From positions 3,100,001 to 3,164,000 of the forward strand of contig NC_057320.1 in the NCBI RefSeq assembly GCF_000687475.1: a stretch of 64,000 nt of DNA, given 5' to 3'. Numbering within the stretch: the first letter of the stretch is position 1; each line of letters begins with the position of its first letter. Both the position numbers and the translations under genes were made by a program. Below the pieces are notes generated by a model that was not told the origin of the DNA, ran no database searches, and saw nothing but the letters and a program-made list of their open reading frames with translations. The DNA is from Ustilaginoidea virens (lineage: Eukaryota > Ascomycota > Sordariomycetes > Hypocreales > Clavicipitaceae). Positions 1-12,001 of this stretch are shown here, in pieces.

Positions 1-406
1 CTGTTTGCGCTCACCTCTCTTCGATGACGTCGTTGAGGACCTTCATCATGGCGACCGACTGCTCCTCGGTGAAGCCTTCCCCCTGGAGGCGCTTGACGAA
101 CTTGAGGGTGTCAAAGTGGTGGTCGCGCGGTCGCTGGGCGGTGGCGTGGAAGGCCCGCGAAGCAGCCGGGCCGGGGAGGGCGGAGAATCGGCGCGGGCGC
201 TGGGGCGACGTCGGAGCGGCGGCGGCGGACGAGGGCGAGGGCGAGGGCCAGCGCTGGCGGGGGAGGAGGGCGTTGGCGGCCGGGAACGAGGCAAACGAGG
301 CAAACGAGGCAAACGAGGCAAACGGGCGGGTTGGGCGCGCCGAGTGCAGCGGTGCGCTCCAGCTCAGTCGCGGCAGCAGGAACCGCGGCAGGGCTTCGGC
401 AGCCAT
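1..406 (-). CDS. Mitochondrial DUF1640 / MCU-regulator-like protein, N-terminal part (cut by window edge)
   Basis: The first exon reads from the ATG at 406 down to 15, where a GTGAGC donor follows, so the rest of the gene lies outside the window. The residues HFDTLKFVKRLQGEGF and the following EEQSVAMMKVLNDVIEE match the start of the DUF1640 (CCDC90/MCUR1, yeast Fmp32) family, inner-membrane coiled-coil proteins tied to respiratory-complex assembly and calcium uniporter function. I chose the start MAAEALPRFLLPRLSW because it opens an Arg-rich amphipathic presequence; in-frame ATGs at 448 and 586 would only add low-complexity sequence encoded by repeats. A 9-bp tandem repeat (288-323) encodes Phe-Ala-Ser repeats just after the presequence. 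The family call rests on about 35 residues, but these are the most conserved ones. Confidence 0.8.
288..323. repeat. 9-bp tandem repeat inside coding sequence (4 copies)
   Basis: The unit gaggcaaac is repeated four times. Because the unit is a multiple of three it stays in frame and gives FAS repeats on the minus strand in the DUF1640 protein. Confidence 0.9.
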
Positions 407-478
407 GATGACGAGGGCGACGGACGGCGGATAGCAGGCGGCGGACATGGACGATGCACGATGCACGATGCACAAATG

Positions 479-530
479 TCGTCGGACAAAGGTCGTCGGA
501 CAAAGGTCGTCGGACAAAGGTCGTCGGACG
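479..530. repeat. 15-bp direct repeats upstream of the DUF1640 gene
   Basis: Three near-identical copies of gtcgtcggacaaag(g) lie upstream of the minus-strand start, preceded by cgatgcacgatgcacgatgcac (three copies of a 7-bp unit, 452-470). They sit in the probable 5' untranslated/promoter region. Confidence 0.8.
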
Positions 531-681
531 GAGGTCCAGGAGGAGACGCAGAGTCCGTAGCAGCCAAGCAAGTTTTGTGGGGCCAAAGGGGCGGGGCGGG
601 GCGCTGGCAGCTACCCTACACTTCCAGCCGGATGGATGGACATTTGTAATATCAACGCATCAACACTTTCACGCATTCACG

Positions 682-772
682 CAATTCACGCAATCAACGC
701 AATCAACGCAATCAACGCAATCAACGCAATCAACGCAATCAACGCAATCAACGCAATCAACGCAATCAACGC
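682..772. repeat. 9-bp minisatellite in a divergent promoter
   Basis: Nine perfect copies of caatcaacg follow degenerate copies (cgcattcacg, caattcacg). The array lies between the two divergent genes and is read through by open frames on both strands, which are repeat artefacts and not genes. Confidence 0.95.
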
Positions 773-1063
773 GGGCATCCCAAAGCACGTCAAGTCTGGT
801 ATAAAAAATAAAAAAAAATAAAAAATAAAAAAACCAGTAGCATGTACAGCACAGGACCATAGGTGCTTCCAGAAACGCCCATCGACAACCCCCAAGCATC
901 AGCTGCAACGAGCAACGCCAGCCTGCCTTCCTGCCTCCTCGCTCTCCCTCCGCCATCGGCGACAACCCCATCGGCGACAACCCAATCTTCCCCTTCCCCC
1001 CCCCCCCAAGTCGCTCACCCGTCCTACACATCTCCGTCATCTAATCACCCCAAAAAGGCAGCC

Positions 1064-1663
1064 ATGGCCCAGTCCACCGCCCACCGCCGCCTCCTCCAGG
1101 AATACCGCGCCCTCACCAACAACCCGCCGGAAGGCATCACCGCCGGCCCCGTCTCCGAAGACGACCTCCTCCACTGGGAATGCCTCATCCAAGGCCCCGA
1201 AGGAACCCCCTTTGAAGGCGGCGTGTTCCCCGCAGAGCTCAAGTTCCCCAAGGACTACCCTCTCGCGCCGCCGACCATGAAGTTTGTCGCCGACATGTGG
1301 CACCCCAACGGTACGTACGCACACCCTGGGCCGTAACAACCTTTGCCCTCTTTTCTTCCGCACACGTCGCCGGATGGCTGATGGGAACGGAAAACCCCCC
1401 CCCCCCCAGTGTACCCCAGCGGCCTGGTCTGCATCTCCATCCTGCACGCCCCGGGCGACGATCCCAACCACTACGAGCACGCGTCCGAGCGGTGGTCGCC
1501 CATCCAGTCCGTCGAGAAGATCCTCATCTCCGTCATGAGCATGCTCGCCGAACCAAACGACGAGAGTCCCGCAAACGTGGAGGCGGCCAAGATGTGGCGA
1601 GACCGGAGATCCGAGTACGAGAGCAAGGTGCGGGATGGGGTGCGGCGCATGCTGGGTTTGTAG
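1064..1663 (+). CDS. ubc7: Ubiquitin-conjugating enzyme E2, Ubc7/UBE2G2 type
   Basis: Exons 1064-1310 and 1410-1663, giving 166 residues, close to the 165 of yeast Ubc7. The single intron (1311-1409) has a GTACGT donor and a run of 13 C immediately before its AG. The UBC fold is complete: HPN, then the active-site Cys90 in GLVCISIL, then the acidic insertion HAPGDDPN that is a hallmark of the Ubc7/Ube2g branch, then [18 protein letters not shown]. Family knowledge: Ubc7 acts at the ER membrane with Cue1-type anchors and Hrd1/Doa10 ligases in ER-associated degradation. Start chosen at the first ATG, which gives the canonical length. It is divergent from the DUF1640 gene and convergent with the auxilin-like gene. 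Confidence 0.95.
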
Positions 1664-1959
1664 GGGAAGGGGCGCCTTTGACACACTGGCCACGGAGCTG
1701 TCCCGGGCCACGACGGAATGATTATGGAGCGCGCATATCATGGGCATGACACGGTGTTTATTTTTTATTTTTTTATTTTTCACTTTTCGCTTCTTTTTAT
1801 GAACCCTTCAGGAGAAAAACACTCGGCTTTGCACTGTCATGACAGGTGATGATGGGTACCTGTCGCTTCGCTTTGCCGTGATACTCATTGACCACCTTCA
1901 CTGTGCGCAGCTAGCTTGTCCATGTCTTCATGTGCCTCCATCATGTCGGGTGTCAACCT

Positions 1960-4843
1960 TCAAAGCCCGTTATCCGCCCTGAATTTATCCCAACTTTCGT
2001 TAAGCGTCGCAAACACCAGACCTGCAATCAGCCGTACCTCTGTGCTCGCGTCCTGGGGCAGCTAGCGTTCTCATGTTAGAATGGCTACCTCAAAGAGCAC
2101 GGGCAACTTCCAACGTCCCAACGCATATAAAGGGCCACGTTAAAGGGCTTACCTTGTCTGGATGTGTCTTGGCAATCGCCTTCATGTAGGATATCTTCAC
2201 CTTGCTAGCCACGACCAGCTCGTGCATGCCAACCTTTTTCCAGCCGCTATTCTCCCAGAGCACCTGGTCCAGGCTAGCTATCAGCCCTCGCAGGTTGTCC
2301 CTCTTGCCATCTCTCCAAGCAGAAACCTTTGCGTCAACCTTTTCTGACAAAGCAAACTTCTCGTCGTCCTCCCTGGCTGCGGCTTCGTTAGCTTGGCGCA
2401 GTCGAGTGACGGCCTCTGAACTCTTCTGCGGGGCCGGGCTGGTAGTTGCCAGAGGCGATGGCCTGGGTTTCGCAGCAGCAGCAGCAGCAGCTGGCTTCGG
2501 TGTACTCTTGGGTCTCGGCGTCAGTGCGCTTTGGCAGCGCTGGCGTCCCTTGATGGCATTTTTCCCGCCTGCACCAGTCTCTACGCATCGTTGCCAGACC
2601 AGCCCGGCATCAGCCCACTTCTCCATTTGTTCCAAGGCTTCGGCCTTTCGGCTGAGGGCTTTGCCAAAGAGGTCTTTCATGTCTCTGTTTTCCACCTTTC
2701 CATTCTCTGCTTGTACAGCTATGCTCTCTCCCTGGCCGTTGCCGGGGCCGATGACCTTGAGAGCTTCGTCAGCGTCGCTGATCGCTTGCTTGGGCTCTCC
2801 GGTCTTGAGGGCCGTGAGAGCGCGGTTGGTGAGAAGGACAATCAGCAGGGGATGGGCCGCGGGAATGGCGGATAATGACTGCGTATACGACGAGTGGGCC
2901 GAGGCGTAGTCGCCGCGCTTGAAATGGGCTGTGCCCTCGAGTCGATGTCTTGTAGACGCCTGCAGGGCCGCAGGACTGATAGTAGGGACCTGCCGAAGGG
3001 GTTTTGGTGTAGAGTTTCGGGATGTGGGAGGGGTTGCTTGTGACGGCTTCGCAAACGACGGTGGCTGTCGCTGTGCGAGCCTTTGGGGGATGGGTTGCGA
3101 CGGCTTCGGCGCTTCCGTATTGAAAAGCAGATCGGGCTCAGGGTCTTGCGGTTTGGTTGCTTCCAACGGACTCTGTGCAGCAGCCACTCTTCGGCGATTG
3201 GCGCTGACGTAGCCAGAAAAGCTGTCGGCGTCGTCATCCTTTAATTTGCTTAATCTGGATCGAGCATCAGACGTTGCAAGAGCGGCTTGTTGCTGCCATC
3301 GGGGTACCGCACCGTGTCGACTCTGGCTACGTGCTGATGTTGCACAAGGTGAGGAATCGCGCGATTGTTGCAAGTCGAGCCTGGGATCAGCTCTTGGCCG
3401 GCTGCTCGGGCGGCTGTGAGTCGGCCGACCTCTGGATTCGAGAGCTAGCGCTTCCGCTGTAGCTTCCGGAGGAGCGCGCTTGGCATCATGAGTCTGACTC
3501 TGTTGAGCTTCGCGCATCCATTTCGGTTGGCTCGAGTCACCCCCGTCTTGCTGAAAATCAGCCACGGCCTGTTGCATCTTCTTTTGCCCCGTCTTCCAAA
3601 GCGAATTCGCCGTCTTGAAGAGGCTGTTACCTACAGCTGCAGCAGACTTGGCCAAGTCGGGCTCTCCCGATCTTCCCGACGATCCCGCGGCAGCGTCATC
3701 TACTCGTCTGTCCGTGCGGCCTGGCCGGGCAGAGGAACCCCGGGCTTGAGCCTTCTCCTTGGCTTGTCTGTGGGCGTCGTCCAGCAGCCAATTGGCGGCC
3801 GCTTGAACGTTTAATCCGGCACCGCTTTCTCTAAGGCCTCTTCTGGCATCTTCTGGGGAGAAGCCATAATCTAGCAGCCGCGCGACAGCGAGATCCAGCT
3901 CCTCATGAGCATTTCTCTGGCCCGTGATTTTTTGACTCTGTTGCCTCGTAAAAAAACCGTCATTCTCGGAGCTGGCTTCGGTATCTTCCGCGTGTATTTC
4001 TGATCCAAGGTGGTTTCTTTGTTGTTGTTGTTGTTGTTTCATTCGAACCTCTTCTATCGGCTTTCCCAGATCGCCTAGAAAATCGTCGTCGTCTACCAGC
4101 ACGGCTGAAGCTGGAGCAGGCTGTTGGCCAGCCGATTTCAAGTCATTCAAGCCAAACGGATCGTCGTCGTCCACAAAACTACCTCCGTTTGCCGTATTGT
4201 CTGCCGCGGTCGAGGCCGGAGTGCCCCAGGCGTTTGGATTACTCAAGTCTAGAAGGCTTTTGACCTCGGCCGGCGTCGGCTGTTGTCTCCCAGGTGGCGG
4301 ATAGTGACTCGCATTGTCCACCTTTGTGTTTTTATCGAAAGCGGCAAAGAAGTCGTTGTCGTCAGCAGCGTCATCGTCGTCGTCGTCGGCGGCGGCGGCG
4401 GCAAGGCCGTTGGAGGAGCCTCTTGTAAGCATGCTAGGACTTGCGGGAAAATTCCGTGATGCCAACGCGTCGAGTTGTTGCGCATTGCCAAACTGTGCCT
4501 CTGTCCGTCTTCTCCTCTCTTCCTCCTTCCTCCTTTTTTCAATTTCCAGTTGGGCTTGTCGTTGGGCAAGGGAGAGACTCTGCTTCGGTTTGACCTGGCC
4601 CCCAAAGCTCACCAGCTTGCTGAAGCTATCCTGGGTCGGCTTCCCAGCAGGATTAGCAGAATTGGCCAGTGACGGCGGGATAGCCAGGCCCTGCGATGAA
4701 GAAGCGGGCGTGCTGCGTCCTGATCCGGCGGGGGATGGAGTCGGCCGTAGGGACGGATAGGAACAGTTGACGTTTGCTGGGCCGGGCGGCTTCGGCTGCG
4801 AGCCAGTCGGTTTGGACCAGTGCAGGCCCGATAAGTCATCCAT
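1960..4843 (-). CDS. Auxilin/Swa2-like clathrin-uncoating J-domain protein
   Basis: Exons 4843-2153 and 2061-1960 (intron 91 bp), 930 residues. The architecture fits fungal Swa2/auxilin: a long Ser/Pro/Asp-rich N-terminal half with acidic stretches (likely clathrin- and adaptor-binding), a UBA domain around residues 315-360 (LARLLDYGF-like core), a TPR block around 638-705, and a C-terminal J domain. The HPDK loop of the J domain ends exactly at the intron, and the last exon supplies LPQDASTEVRLIAG then LNESWDKFRADNGL, a standard auxilin J-domain ending, which confirms the splice. Family role: recruits Hsc70 to clathrin-coated vesicles and stimulates its ATPase so coats disassemble. Poly-Asp and poly-Gln stretches come from GTC/GTT triplet runs (about 4027 and 4372-4386). 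Confidence 0.92.
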
Positions 4844-7800
4844 TGTGGGAATAAGGTCTATGGTGAGTCATTACCGAGGTGTTTCAATCGACCGATTGCA
4901 TATTTTGAGGCTGTCTGCAAGCAGGTCACAGTTGCGTCGCAAGGGGTGGGGGGGGGGGGGGTGGTGGTCTTGGCGTTGAGGCTGGTTTGTTTTGCTTGTC
5001 GTCTGGTGTGGCTGACGAACTGGACCGCTGCGGCGCAGTACCGGCTCATGGCCAATCATCACGAGAAGTGGCAGCCTTGCTCAGGAGCCACGACGGGCGT
5101 GCTTCGTTCCGGGCTGTGCAGCACGTGCCATTTCCCTGCGTGCCATGTAAGCTTGTGTCGCCAAAGATGGGTCGTGTCAGTACATGTCAATATGCTCCGC
5201 CGAAACTGCTCGCTACCCTGCAGCAAATCTTGACGCCCTGGCCAGCAAATGGCAGAAAATATTGAATTTCCTCAGCAGGTGTGATTGCGTTTATCGGGAC
5301 GAGAATGCATGTAGTGATGTTGGGGTTGGTCCTCTGTACGGGCATGTTTGCATAGTGCTGGTTTGTTGTGTGAAAAGACTCGAGATTTGACGCGATATTT
5401 TTTTCTTTTTTTTTTTTTTTTTTACCCACGCACCGGAAAAGTAAACCATATGCTCAGTGCACAACTACAGCCTCGAATGCCTGTCATCATCACCTCATCC
5501 AAAAGATCGCAACTGTCCCGTTCCACTTGGGGCCGGCCAACCTCCTGCTGCATTCCTACCTCCTTGGTCTGTTGCGCCCTGTTGCTGGTGTACTGTGCAG
5601 CATGTTACTGTATCTGCCATGCGTCGCAAGGGCAAGCAAGTAAGGAGGAGGCTACCTGGATTGACAGTCGTGACGATGGGTAGGTAGATGACTAGATAGA
5701 TTCAAATCAAATGATGGCGAGCAAAGTGATTCCAACTGCGGTCCACTTCTGGCGGCGATCAGATCGCCTCTTCCCAAGGGGATGATGATGAGGTCAATGA
5801 AGAAGTCAATGCAAGTGCGCACGTGTAGCCAGGCTACTCGTGCCGTATTCCCCAGGGGATTCGTTGCTAAACAGCTCCGCTCCCCAAGGGACACCCGATT
5901 TCCGGCACTGTGCAGCCAGCAGCTCCCGAGTTCGGCAGCTCCTTACATGGGGAGGTACGGAGTACATGTCAACTACCTCGTAATGCACCAGACTTGATCC
6001 GTACCTGAGGCGGATTTGCTGACAGCGGACACACACCCCACGTCTCACGACAGTTTCACGTCCTGGGCAGTGGGCAGTGACTTGACGCGTCGTGTCGTGT
6101 CTAGTCGTTGCACCTCCGCATCGCATACGCCCTTAATCTATTGTGACACACCCTGCTGCTGTGACGTGACTGTACTACCAGGGTAGGTGCCCAAGGTATC
6201 CGTACCTACCTCCTAATTGACACAACCCAAGGTCTGGTAAGCTGGTAGGACCTAGGGTGGGTGGTACGGTACGGTACATTGATGCATTCCGTATCCGTAT
6301 ACGCAGTCTTACTCCAATTCCACGGAATCGCTATATTCCTTTACCGGTATCACAAGGTCCTGCTGGTAGGTACCTGCAGAGGGCACTTGCCCAATACACA
6401 ACCCACAGCCCTTTCGGAATGTCCAGCCAACTGCTGCCATGTGCTGTATGCATCACCATGTGCTGTATGTATCACCATGCCGCTGTTTGCATGGACGACG
6501 CATTGAGAAATATGTAATTCTACGGGTTGCAGCAGACCGCAGCAGGCAAAAGGGACCAGTCACGTCCATGTCACCAGCTTGAGATTACCAGGCACAACTG
6601 CTACCAGACCCCACAGTGGCGTCATAGGCATGTGGCTGCCACGGGCTGTCCAGGGACCAAGGGACCAAGGGACCAGCCAGGACCAGCCAGGACCAGCCTG
6701 TCTGGGTCTGGTCTGGTGCTAGTAAAAAGCACATAGAATTTTCTTCACGCATTGCAAGCCTCTTCTTAAACAGATTGGATTCCACCAACTCATTATTATC
6801 GATGATGTTCATACCGAGACTTATTGAGCTTGTTATCGACCCCCCTATCCCCCCCCTTTTTTTTTTCTTTTTTCTCATTCATTCTTCTCCAACACAATAG
6901 CCCGTGTTTGTAGCGGTGCAAACTTGACAGGTCGGTCCAAGGCTCATCCGCACACCCCCCCCCCAAGCCCACTGCAGAAACCCCCCCTTGCTCCTTGTCA
7001 GCGATTGGTGGCGTATCAAAAATGCTGCCCACTCAGGTTCCTGGTGCTACCGCTCCGCAAAGCCCCTGGACCAGCTTCGTAACCAACAGGCAAATTTCCC
7101 AGGATTGATAGTCGTTTCACCAACAGCAACAATGGGCAGGGCAACTAGGGCAACTACTTCGTACGGACTACGGAGTACAGACTCTGAAGTTTGGAGTACT
7201 ACGGAGGTATTGTCGTTGGCCCATCGCTCGTGAACTCTGTTTGCGGCATGGTCAGGGTGCTGCTTCGTACTCACGTTGGGTAGGTAGAGGTAGGTAGAAA
7301 CTTGAGCCTTGGAACTGCTGTTATTTGACACAAGGGCCGCAATTGGGCATCTCTCGTTGTGCCAAGGTCAAGGCTGGGAGGGGAAACAAGGGCACAGTGT
7401 TGCATGTCTTTCCCCTGATCTTCGATATACTCATCTTCCTGTTGAATGTGTCTCTTCTTCCTTAGATACCCGTCATTTTTCTCTCCAATTCTCGGATCCC
7501 AGAGGCTTTTCCCCCTCCCCTTCGTTTCCTTCTTTCCCTCCTTTTCTCCTTTTCTCCTTTTCCCCTTTGGAATTATATGTGAGGCCGACATCTGGATGTT
7601 GAGACTTCGTTCCTAAACCACATTCGTTGCCCGACCCTTTGCGCTCTTTACGACGGCTTTCTGCTCCCCGTCACCACTGTACGTCGTTTCGTCCATCTTT
7701 GTTCGAGGCCTTTTGTTTCTCCACGGCCTCAACTGATGAGAGTAACTGAGGTAAGATGCACAATTTTTCTTGCTCCGCTTTCGAATCTTGATTTCCCATG

Positions 7801-9138
7801 GCTGTGGCCTGCACCATGTCAGAAGAATCAAGACGCAACCGCCCACAAGGGCTCAACCACTTGCTTGGAACTTGGCTCCGTCTGCGTCTGCCACTAGCGG
7901 AATCCCGGCAGAGTGGAGAAGGGTTCAAGCAAACAGACGGACAGAAAAAAAAGCGATGCCAACGTCCGTTTTGAGCCGAGACTCATCTAGCGTGACCAAG
8001 TGCTTCGGTGCTTGCCATGCGGGAGAATACCAGTCGGTGGCTGCCGCAGCGGCGCAGCCAAAGCCTCCAACTACTCAAGAAGACTCCGTGCTCAGCCACG
8101 AGAAGATGCACTTGACCAACACCGTCGGGACTCAGGAATGCCGATCCAGCTCTGCAGCATGTACTTCGCGGAAAGCGGCCAGGCAACCAGCCACTCTGCG
8201 CCATGCCGGGCGGCGGCGGGGGTCAATCTTTGCCGCTCGCCTGACGTAGTGCCTCTCACTGGAATTCAACGTCTCGGCGCGCGCGATGGCGGGGCTGGGA
8301 AGGTCAATGTTCTTTTCTCTCTGCCTCCGCGGTAGACGAGAGCGGTCAATCGATATGTGGTGGTTGGCCTCTATTTCAAAAGCAAATGTCGCTGCAAACA
8401 TTAATAATGTCTCGTTCACTCTTTCTACTCTACTCTTTACTGACTGTTCTTCGATTTGCCCAGTACTCAAGCGGTTATATGGAAACCCTCAAGATTCTAT
8501 ACATGCAACGACGGCATTGACAAAGTGTTTGGTAAGCAAGCCGTGGTGCGCAATTCTCTTTTGTGTGTCTTGCATCCTTTTGAGATGCACAAAAAGACCT
8601 GGCAGAAGACAACAACAGGACGACAGATTTCAAAAACCCATTGACGAAAGAAACCCCACCCCAAGATGTCAGGATGCCAGGATGCCAATGTCCAACTGCT
8701 ATTTGGAAGGAGCAAGCCGCATTGTCTTGATGAAGCGACTGCCCGCCAGCTGACAGCCTCCTGCCGATAAAATATTGAATATCCCACCGTTAAACCGTTC
8801 CTCTTCATACATGACTGGCAACTGCCCAACTTTCCCTGCAAATGTTTCGTCCAGTCTTGATAGTCCCGGACTTTCCCTCCCTTTGCCGCACGAAACCCAT
8901 CCCATGGCTGGAAAATGTTCTTATTGATGCAACTCGGTTTGATTTGCCTTCCTGCCGTTTAGCTTCGTTCTGCCAAGCTCTGCATCTTGATTTCTGTCAT
9001 TTGCTGTTTATAATCGACAAAGCTGACCTTCCATTCCTTCAACACAGAGCTTCGTTTTGTTCTTTATTCCTTTCCACCAACGGCTGCCGGTCAGAACTCG
9101 CCAACTTGCGACTCTAGTAGCCGTCACTTCAGGTCTAG
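4844..9138. other. 4.3-kb stretch without a recognisable gene
   Basis: Only short open frames without recognisable domains or splice-supported extensions are present. It contains homopolymer runs (G at 4946-4961, T at 5400-5423), repeated ggtacggtacggtac (about 6265-6279), ccaagggac/ccaggaccag direct repeats (6656-6705) and GTACGGAGTAC-type motifs at 5955 and 7168. The DUF1996 promoter must lie at the right end. I see no tRNA-like A/B box pair. Confidence 0.6.
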
Positions 9139-11088
9139 ATGATGCTCAGGTCTGTGACCTTGTCCGCTAGCCTCATCGCAGGCGCCAACGCGTTTTGGCG
9201 CATGGAATGTCCGGGTCGAGTTGGTCTTACTCGATTGGATCCAATTGTCAACCCAAACTCGGTTTCTCCACACGTCCACGCTATCCATGGATCTTCTGGT
9301 ACGTTTTGCCTCACTCTAAGCTAACTGCTTTGCTGGACAAGAGACTAGTTGCGCACGACGGACTGCTAGAAAAAAAAAACCCCCCTCATGAATCAATGCC
9401 TAATCGACTTTTTGTTTGAATAATAGGTTTCTCTGACAATTCAAACACACTTGACCTGCTCGAAGGTGATTGCACATCATGTCGTGTGACGCAAGACAAA
9501 TCGAGCTACTGGACACCGGCGTTATACTTTCAAGATAACACTACTGGCAACGTCGAGCTGGTTCCTCAAGTTGGCGGCATGCTTGCGTAAGTTGAGCAGT
9601 CCCGACTCCTGCGAACGTGACTAGAGCGGCCACCTTTAATATGCAATTGGCTTATTCCCCGCCCAGATACTATTTGCTATATGGAAATAACGTCACCGCT
9701 TTCCCCCAAGGATTTCGAATGATTTCTGGAAGTAATGACAGACGATCCTACACCGCTGGTGACCCAAGTCAGCCTGATCCACCAAAGTCGCAATGGGCAA
9801 GCCTTGGCCAGACCACGCAAAGTATTTTGGCGGAGCGTGCTGTGGGCTTCAACTGCCTCAACTACGCCAGGAACCCCGAGGGCACTTTGTATCGCCACTT
9901 TCTCCCGGAACAGACTTACCTTGACGCGAACTGCGCAGATGGCCTGCGCTTGGAGCTCATGTTTCCTTCCTGCTGGAATGGCAAGGACCTGGACAGCAAG
10001 AATCACAAAGACCACCTTGCCTTTCCCGATCTCGTCATGACCGGAAATTGTCCTGACGGATATCCTGTCCGCTTGCCTAGTATGCTCTACGAAGTCATCT
10101 GGAACACTGCCGCTTACAAGGGCCGAAATGGTCGCTTCGTCCTGTCCAATGGTGATACGACTGGTAAGTTGGTGTGCTAACTCCCGCCAGTGAATGTCAC
10201 CTCCACCCATCAAGCTATAGTCGTTTCTCGCGCATGTTCTGACATGAACCAGGCTATAGCTACCATGGCGATTTCGTCACTGGATGGGATACCCCTTTCC
10301 TCCAGCGAGCTATCGACACCTGCACCAACCCATCTGGCCGCATTGAAGATTGCCCACTATTCAACGTTGTTGACCAGGAAACAGCCACCTCTTGCAAATT
10401 GAAGCCGTCTCTTCCTCAGCTTCTATTCGGCGAGGACGTCATTGGACCCATGGCTAAGCTGCCTGGAGGTATTCCTGTTGGTGGTATGGCGCAGGCGCCT
10501 GCCCCAAGCTCATCAACACAGGCTGCGCCTGTTCCAATTCTTACCTATCGCCCTGGTAGTACGCCATCGGCTCCCGCTTCGCCTCTTCCTGGGGATGTCT
10601 TCAAGGAGAAGATTGATACGTCGTCTGCTGCTGCTGCTGAAAAACAGCCTAGCAGCTCTTCTGTTGCCACGTCTTCTGTCACGACTTCTTCTGCCACGAC
10701 TTCTGCTGCCAGCTCTTCTGTTCCCACGTCTTCTGTTACGACTTCTTCTGCCACCACTTCTGCTGCCAGCTCTTCTGCTACTACTTCTTCTACCACCTCT
10801 TCTACAACCATTTCTTCCGTCACCACCTCCTTTGTTACCGCCTCCTCCGTCGGAGCTCCGAGCGTTAATCCAACGACCACTACGCCGCCCTCCTCGGCGA
10901 CGCCATCCTATTACAGCACCCAGTATATTACCGATGGAAATGTTGTCACGGAGATTCTTTGGGAGGAGTCATATGTCACGGTAATCTATACTGGCGGCTC
11001 ACCCGCTGCTACAGCTGCGCATCCTGCACGGCGCAAGCTTCGACGGCGTGCCGCCCGTCACGGCCATCTTCACGGAAAATTTCGATGA
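9139..11088 (+). CDS. Secreted DUF1996-domain protein with Ser/Thr-rich tail
   Basis: Exons 9139-9298, 9427-9586, 9667-10163 and 10253-11088, 550 residues; frames join at each GT-AG border. Residues 1-18 form a signal peptide ending ANA, followed by FWRMECPGRVGLTRLDPIV, the typical opening of DUF1996 proteins. Other conserved points are HVHAIHGSSGF, CTSCRVTQDKSSYWTPALY, and later LMFPSCWNGKDLDS and YHGDFVTGWD. After about residue 340 comes a long Ser/Thr/Ala-rich linker (SSVTTSSATTSA repeats, about 10640-10860), which would be heavily O-glycosylated and suits cell-wall association. The end is basic (ARRKLRRRAARH), so a GPI site is not evident. The function of DUF1996 is unknown; many members are secreted by wood- and insect-associated fungi. 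The start could also be the second Met at 9142. Confidence 0.9.
10640..10850 (+). repeat. Ser/Thr triplet-rich coding repeats
   Basis: Imperfect repeats of tcttctgyyacgact encode the Ser/Thr/Ala/Val-rich tail of the DUF1996 protein. Copies such as those at about 10677 and 10734 are near identical, suggesting recent expansion. Confidence 0.8.
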
Positions 11089-12001
11089 AACAAGGGAGAA
11101 AAAAAAGAAAAATGTCCAAATTGTGTTCAATAAATAAAGCTGCTGATTTGATTTTATTTCTTTATTTTCTTCTTCTTTCTCTTCTTGTCTTTCCCTTTGA
11201 CAGGGAGACATTCTTGCCACCTGGACGGGTTCCAGATATTGCCTATCGTGGCTGTATGATTGTCATCATATTCGGTCGTACATATTCCTTTTTCTTCTTG
11301 TTGCTTCATAGAGCAGAGATGCTATGTACCTAGTTTATTCCTCGGTAACTATAGGACTTTCGAATTTATCAGCGACCCACCCTTTCGCCCCCCCCCTTTT
11401 TTTATTATTTTTCTTTTCGCAATGTGCCCATATACGGGCGCGGCATAGGTGCCTAGCAAGACGTAAAACAATTTGTGCGCATCTTATGCAATGCACCAGG
11501 GACATTCAACCTGTGCAGCCGTGTTGGTTGTCTCACGCCTTGAGCCCGATTCGACCAATCGTGGCAAACAAGGGTGAGTCAACGACCGCAATATTTACAG
11601 CTTGCCAGGCAAGTGTTGTTTACAGTGTTTCAAGTTGAAATTGACTACCGAGATCTTTACTCTCGTTGTGATTGGTTTCGTCGTTGTTGTTGTTATTGTT
11701 GTTGATGTCGTGGCATGGCTGGAATGTATCACGCAGGCAACGCATTCCATGGATAATATTACAGTGCGACTGACCCATTACAGCATTGTTATTCACGACG
11801 GCAAAGAAAAAAAAAAAGGTCCCCTCATTTTGTCGTCGTGTCCTTCGAAATCAACGGCAGCCAACTGCACCGAAAACCCGCCACGACATGCTCATCGAGC
11901 GATAGGGGTATCACGGATTTGGCTCAAAACGCGTGAGGGCAGCATTTCCGTGAAGAGGTCCCCATACCCTCTCGGGGATATCCTCATCCAAGCCTGGACA
12001 A
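11089..12001. other. Intergenic stretch, no gene seen
   Basis: Pyrimidine-rich runs (11158-11200, 11390-11417) and GTT repeats (11680-11703) are present. It holds the 3' end of the DUF1996 transcript and the promoter of the following gene. An in-frame TGA at 11951 excludes a simple upstream extension of the next open frame. Confidence 0.5.

Larger units (their letters stand above)
407..1063. promoter_or_regulatory. Divergent intergenic region between the DUF1640 gene and ubc7
   Basis: No gene seen. This 657-bp space separates two divergent starts and holds short tandem repeats, an A-rich stretch (802-832) and a C-run (1007-1017). The two promoters must lie here, but no specific element can be named. 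Confidence 0.5.

Noticed and set aside
7770..8249. 159-codon frame in the gene-free left stretch
   Set aside because: No domain, mixed low-complexity composition, no splice partners and poor codon bias compared with neighbouring genes.
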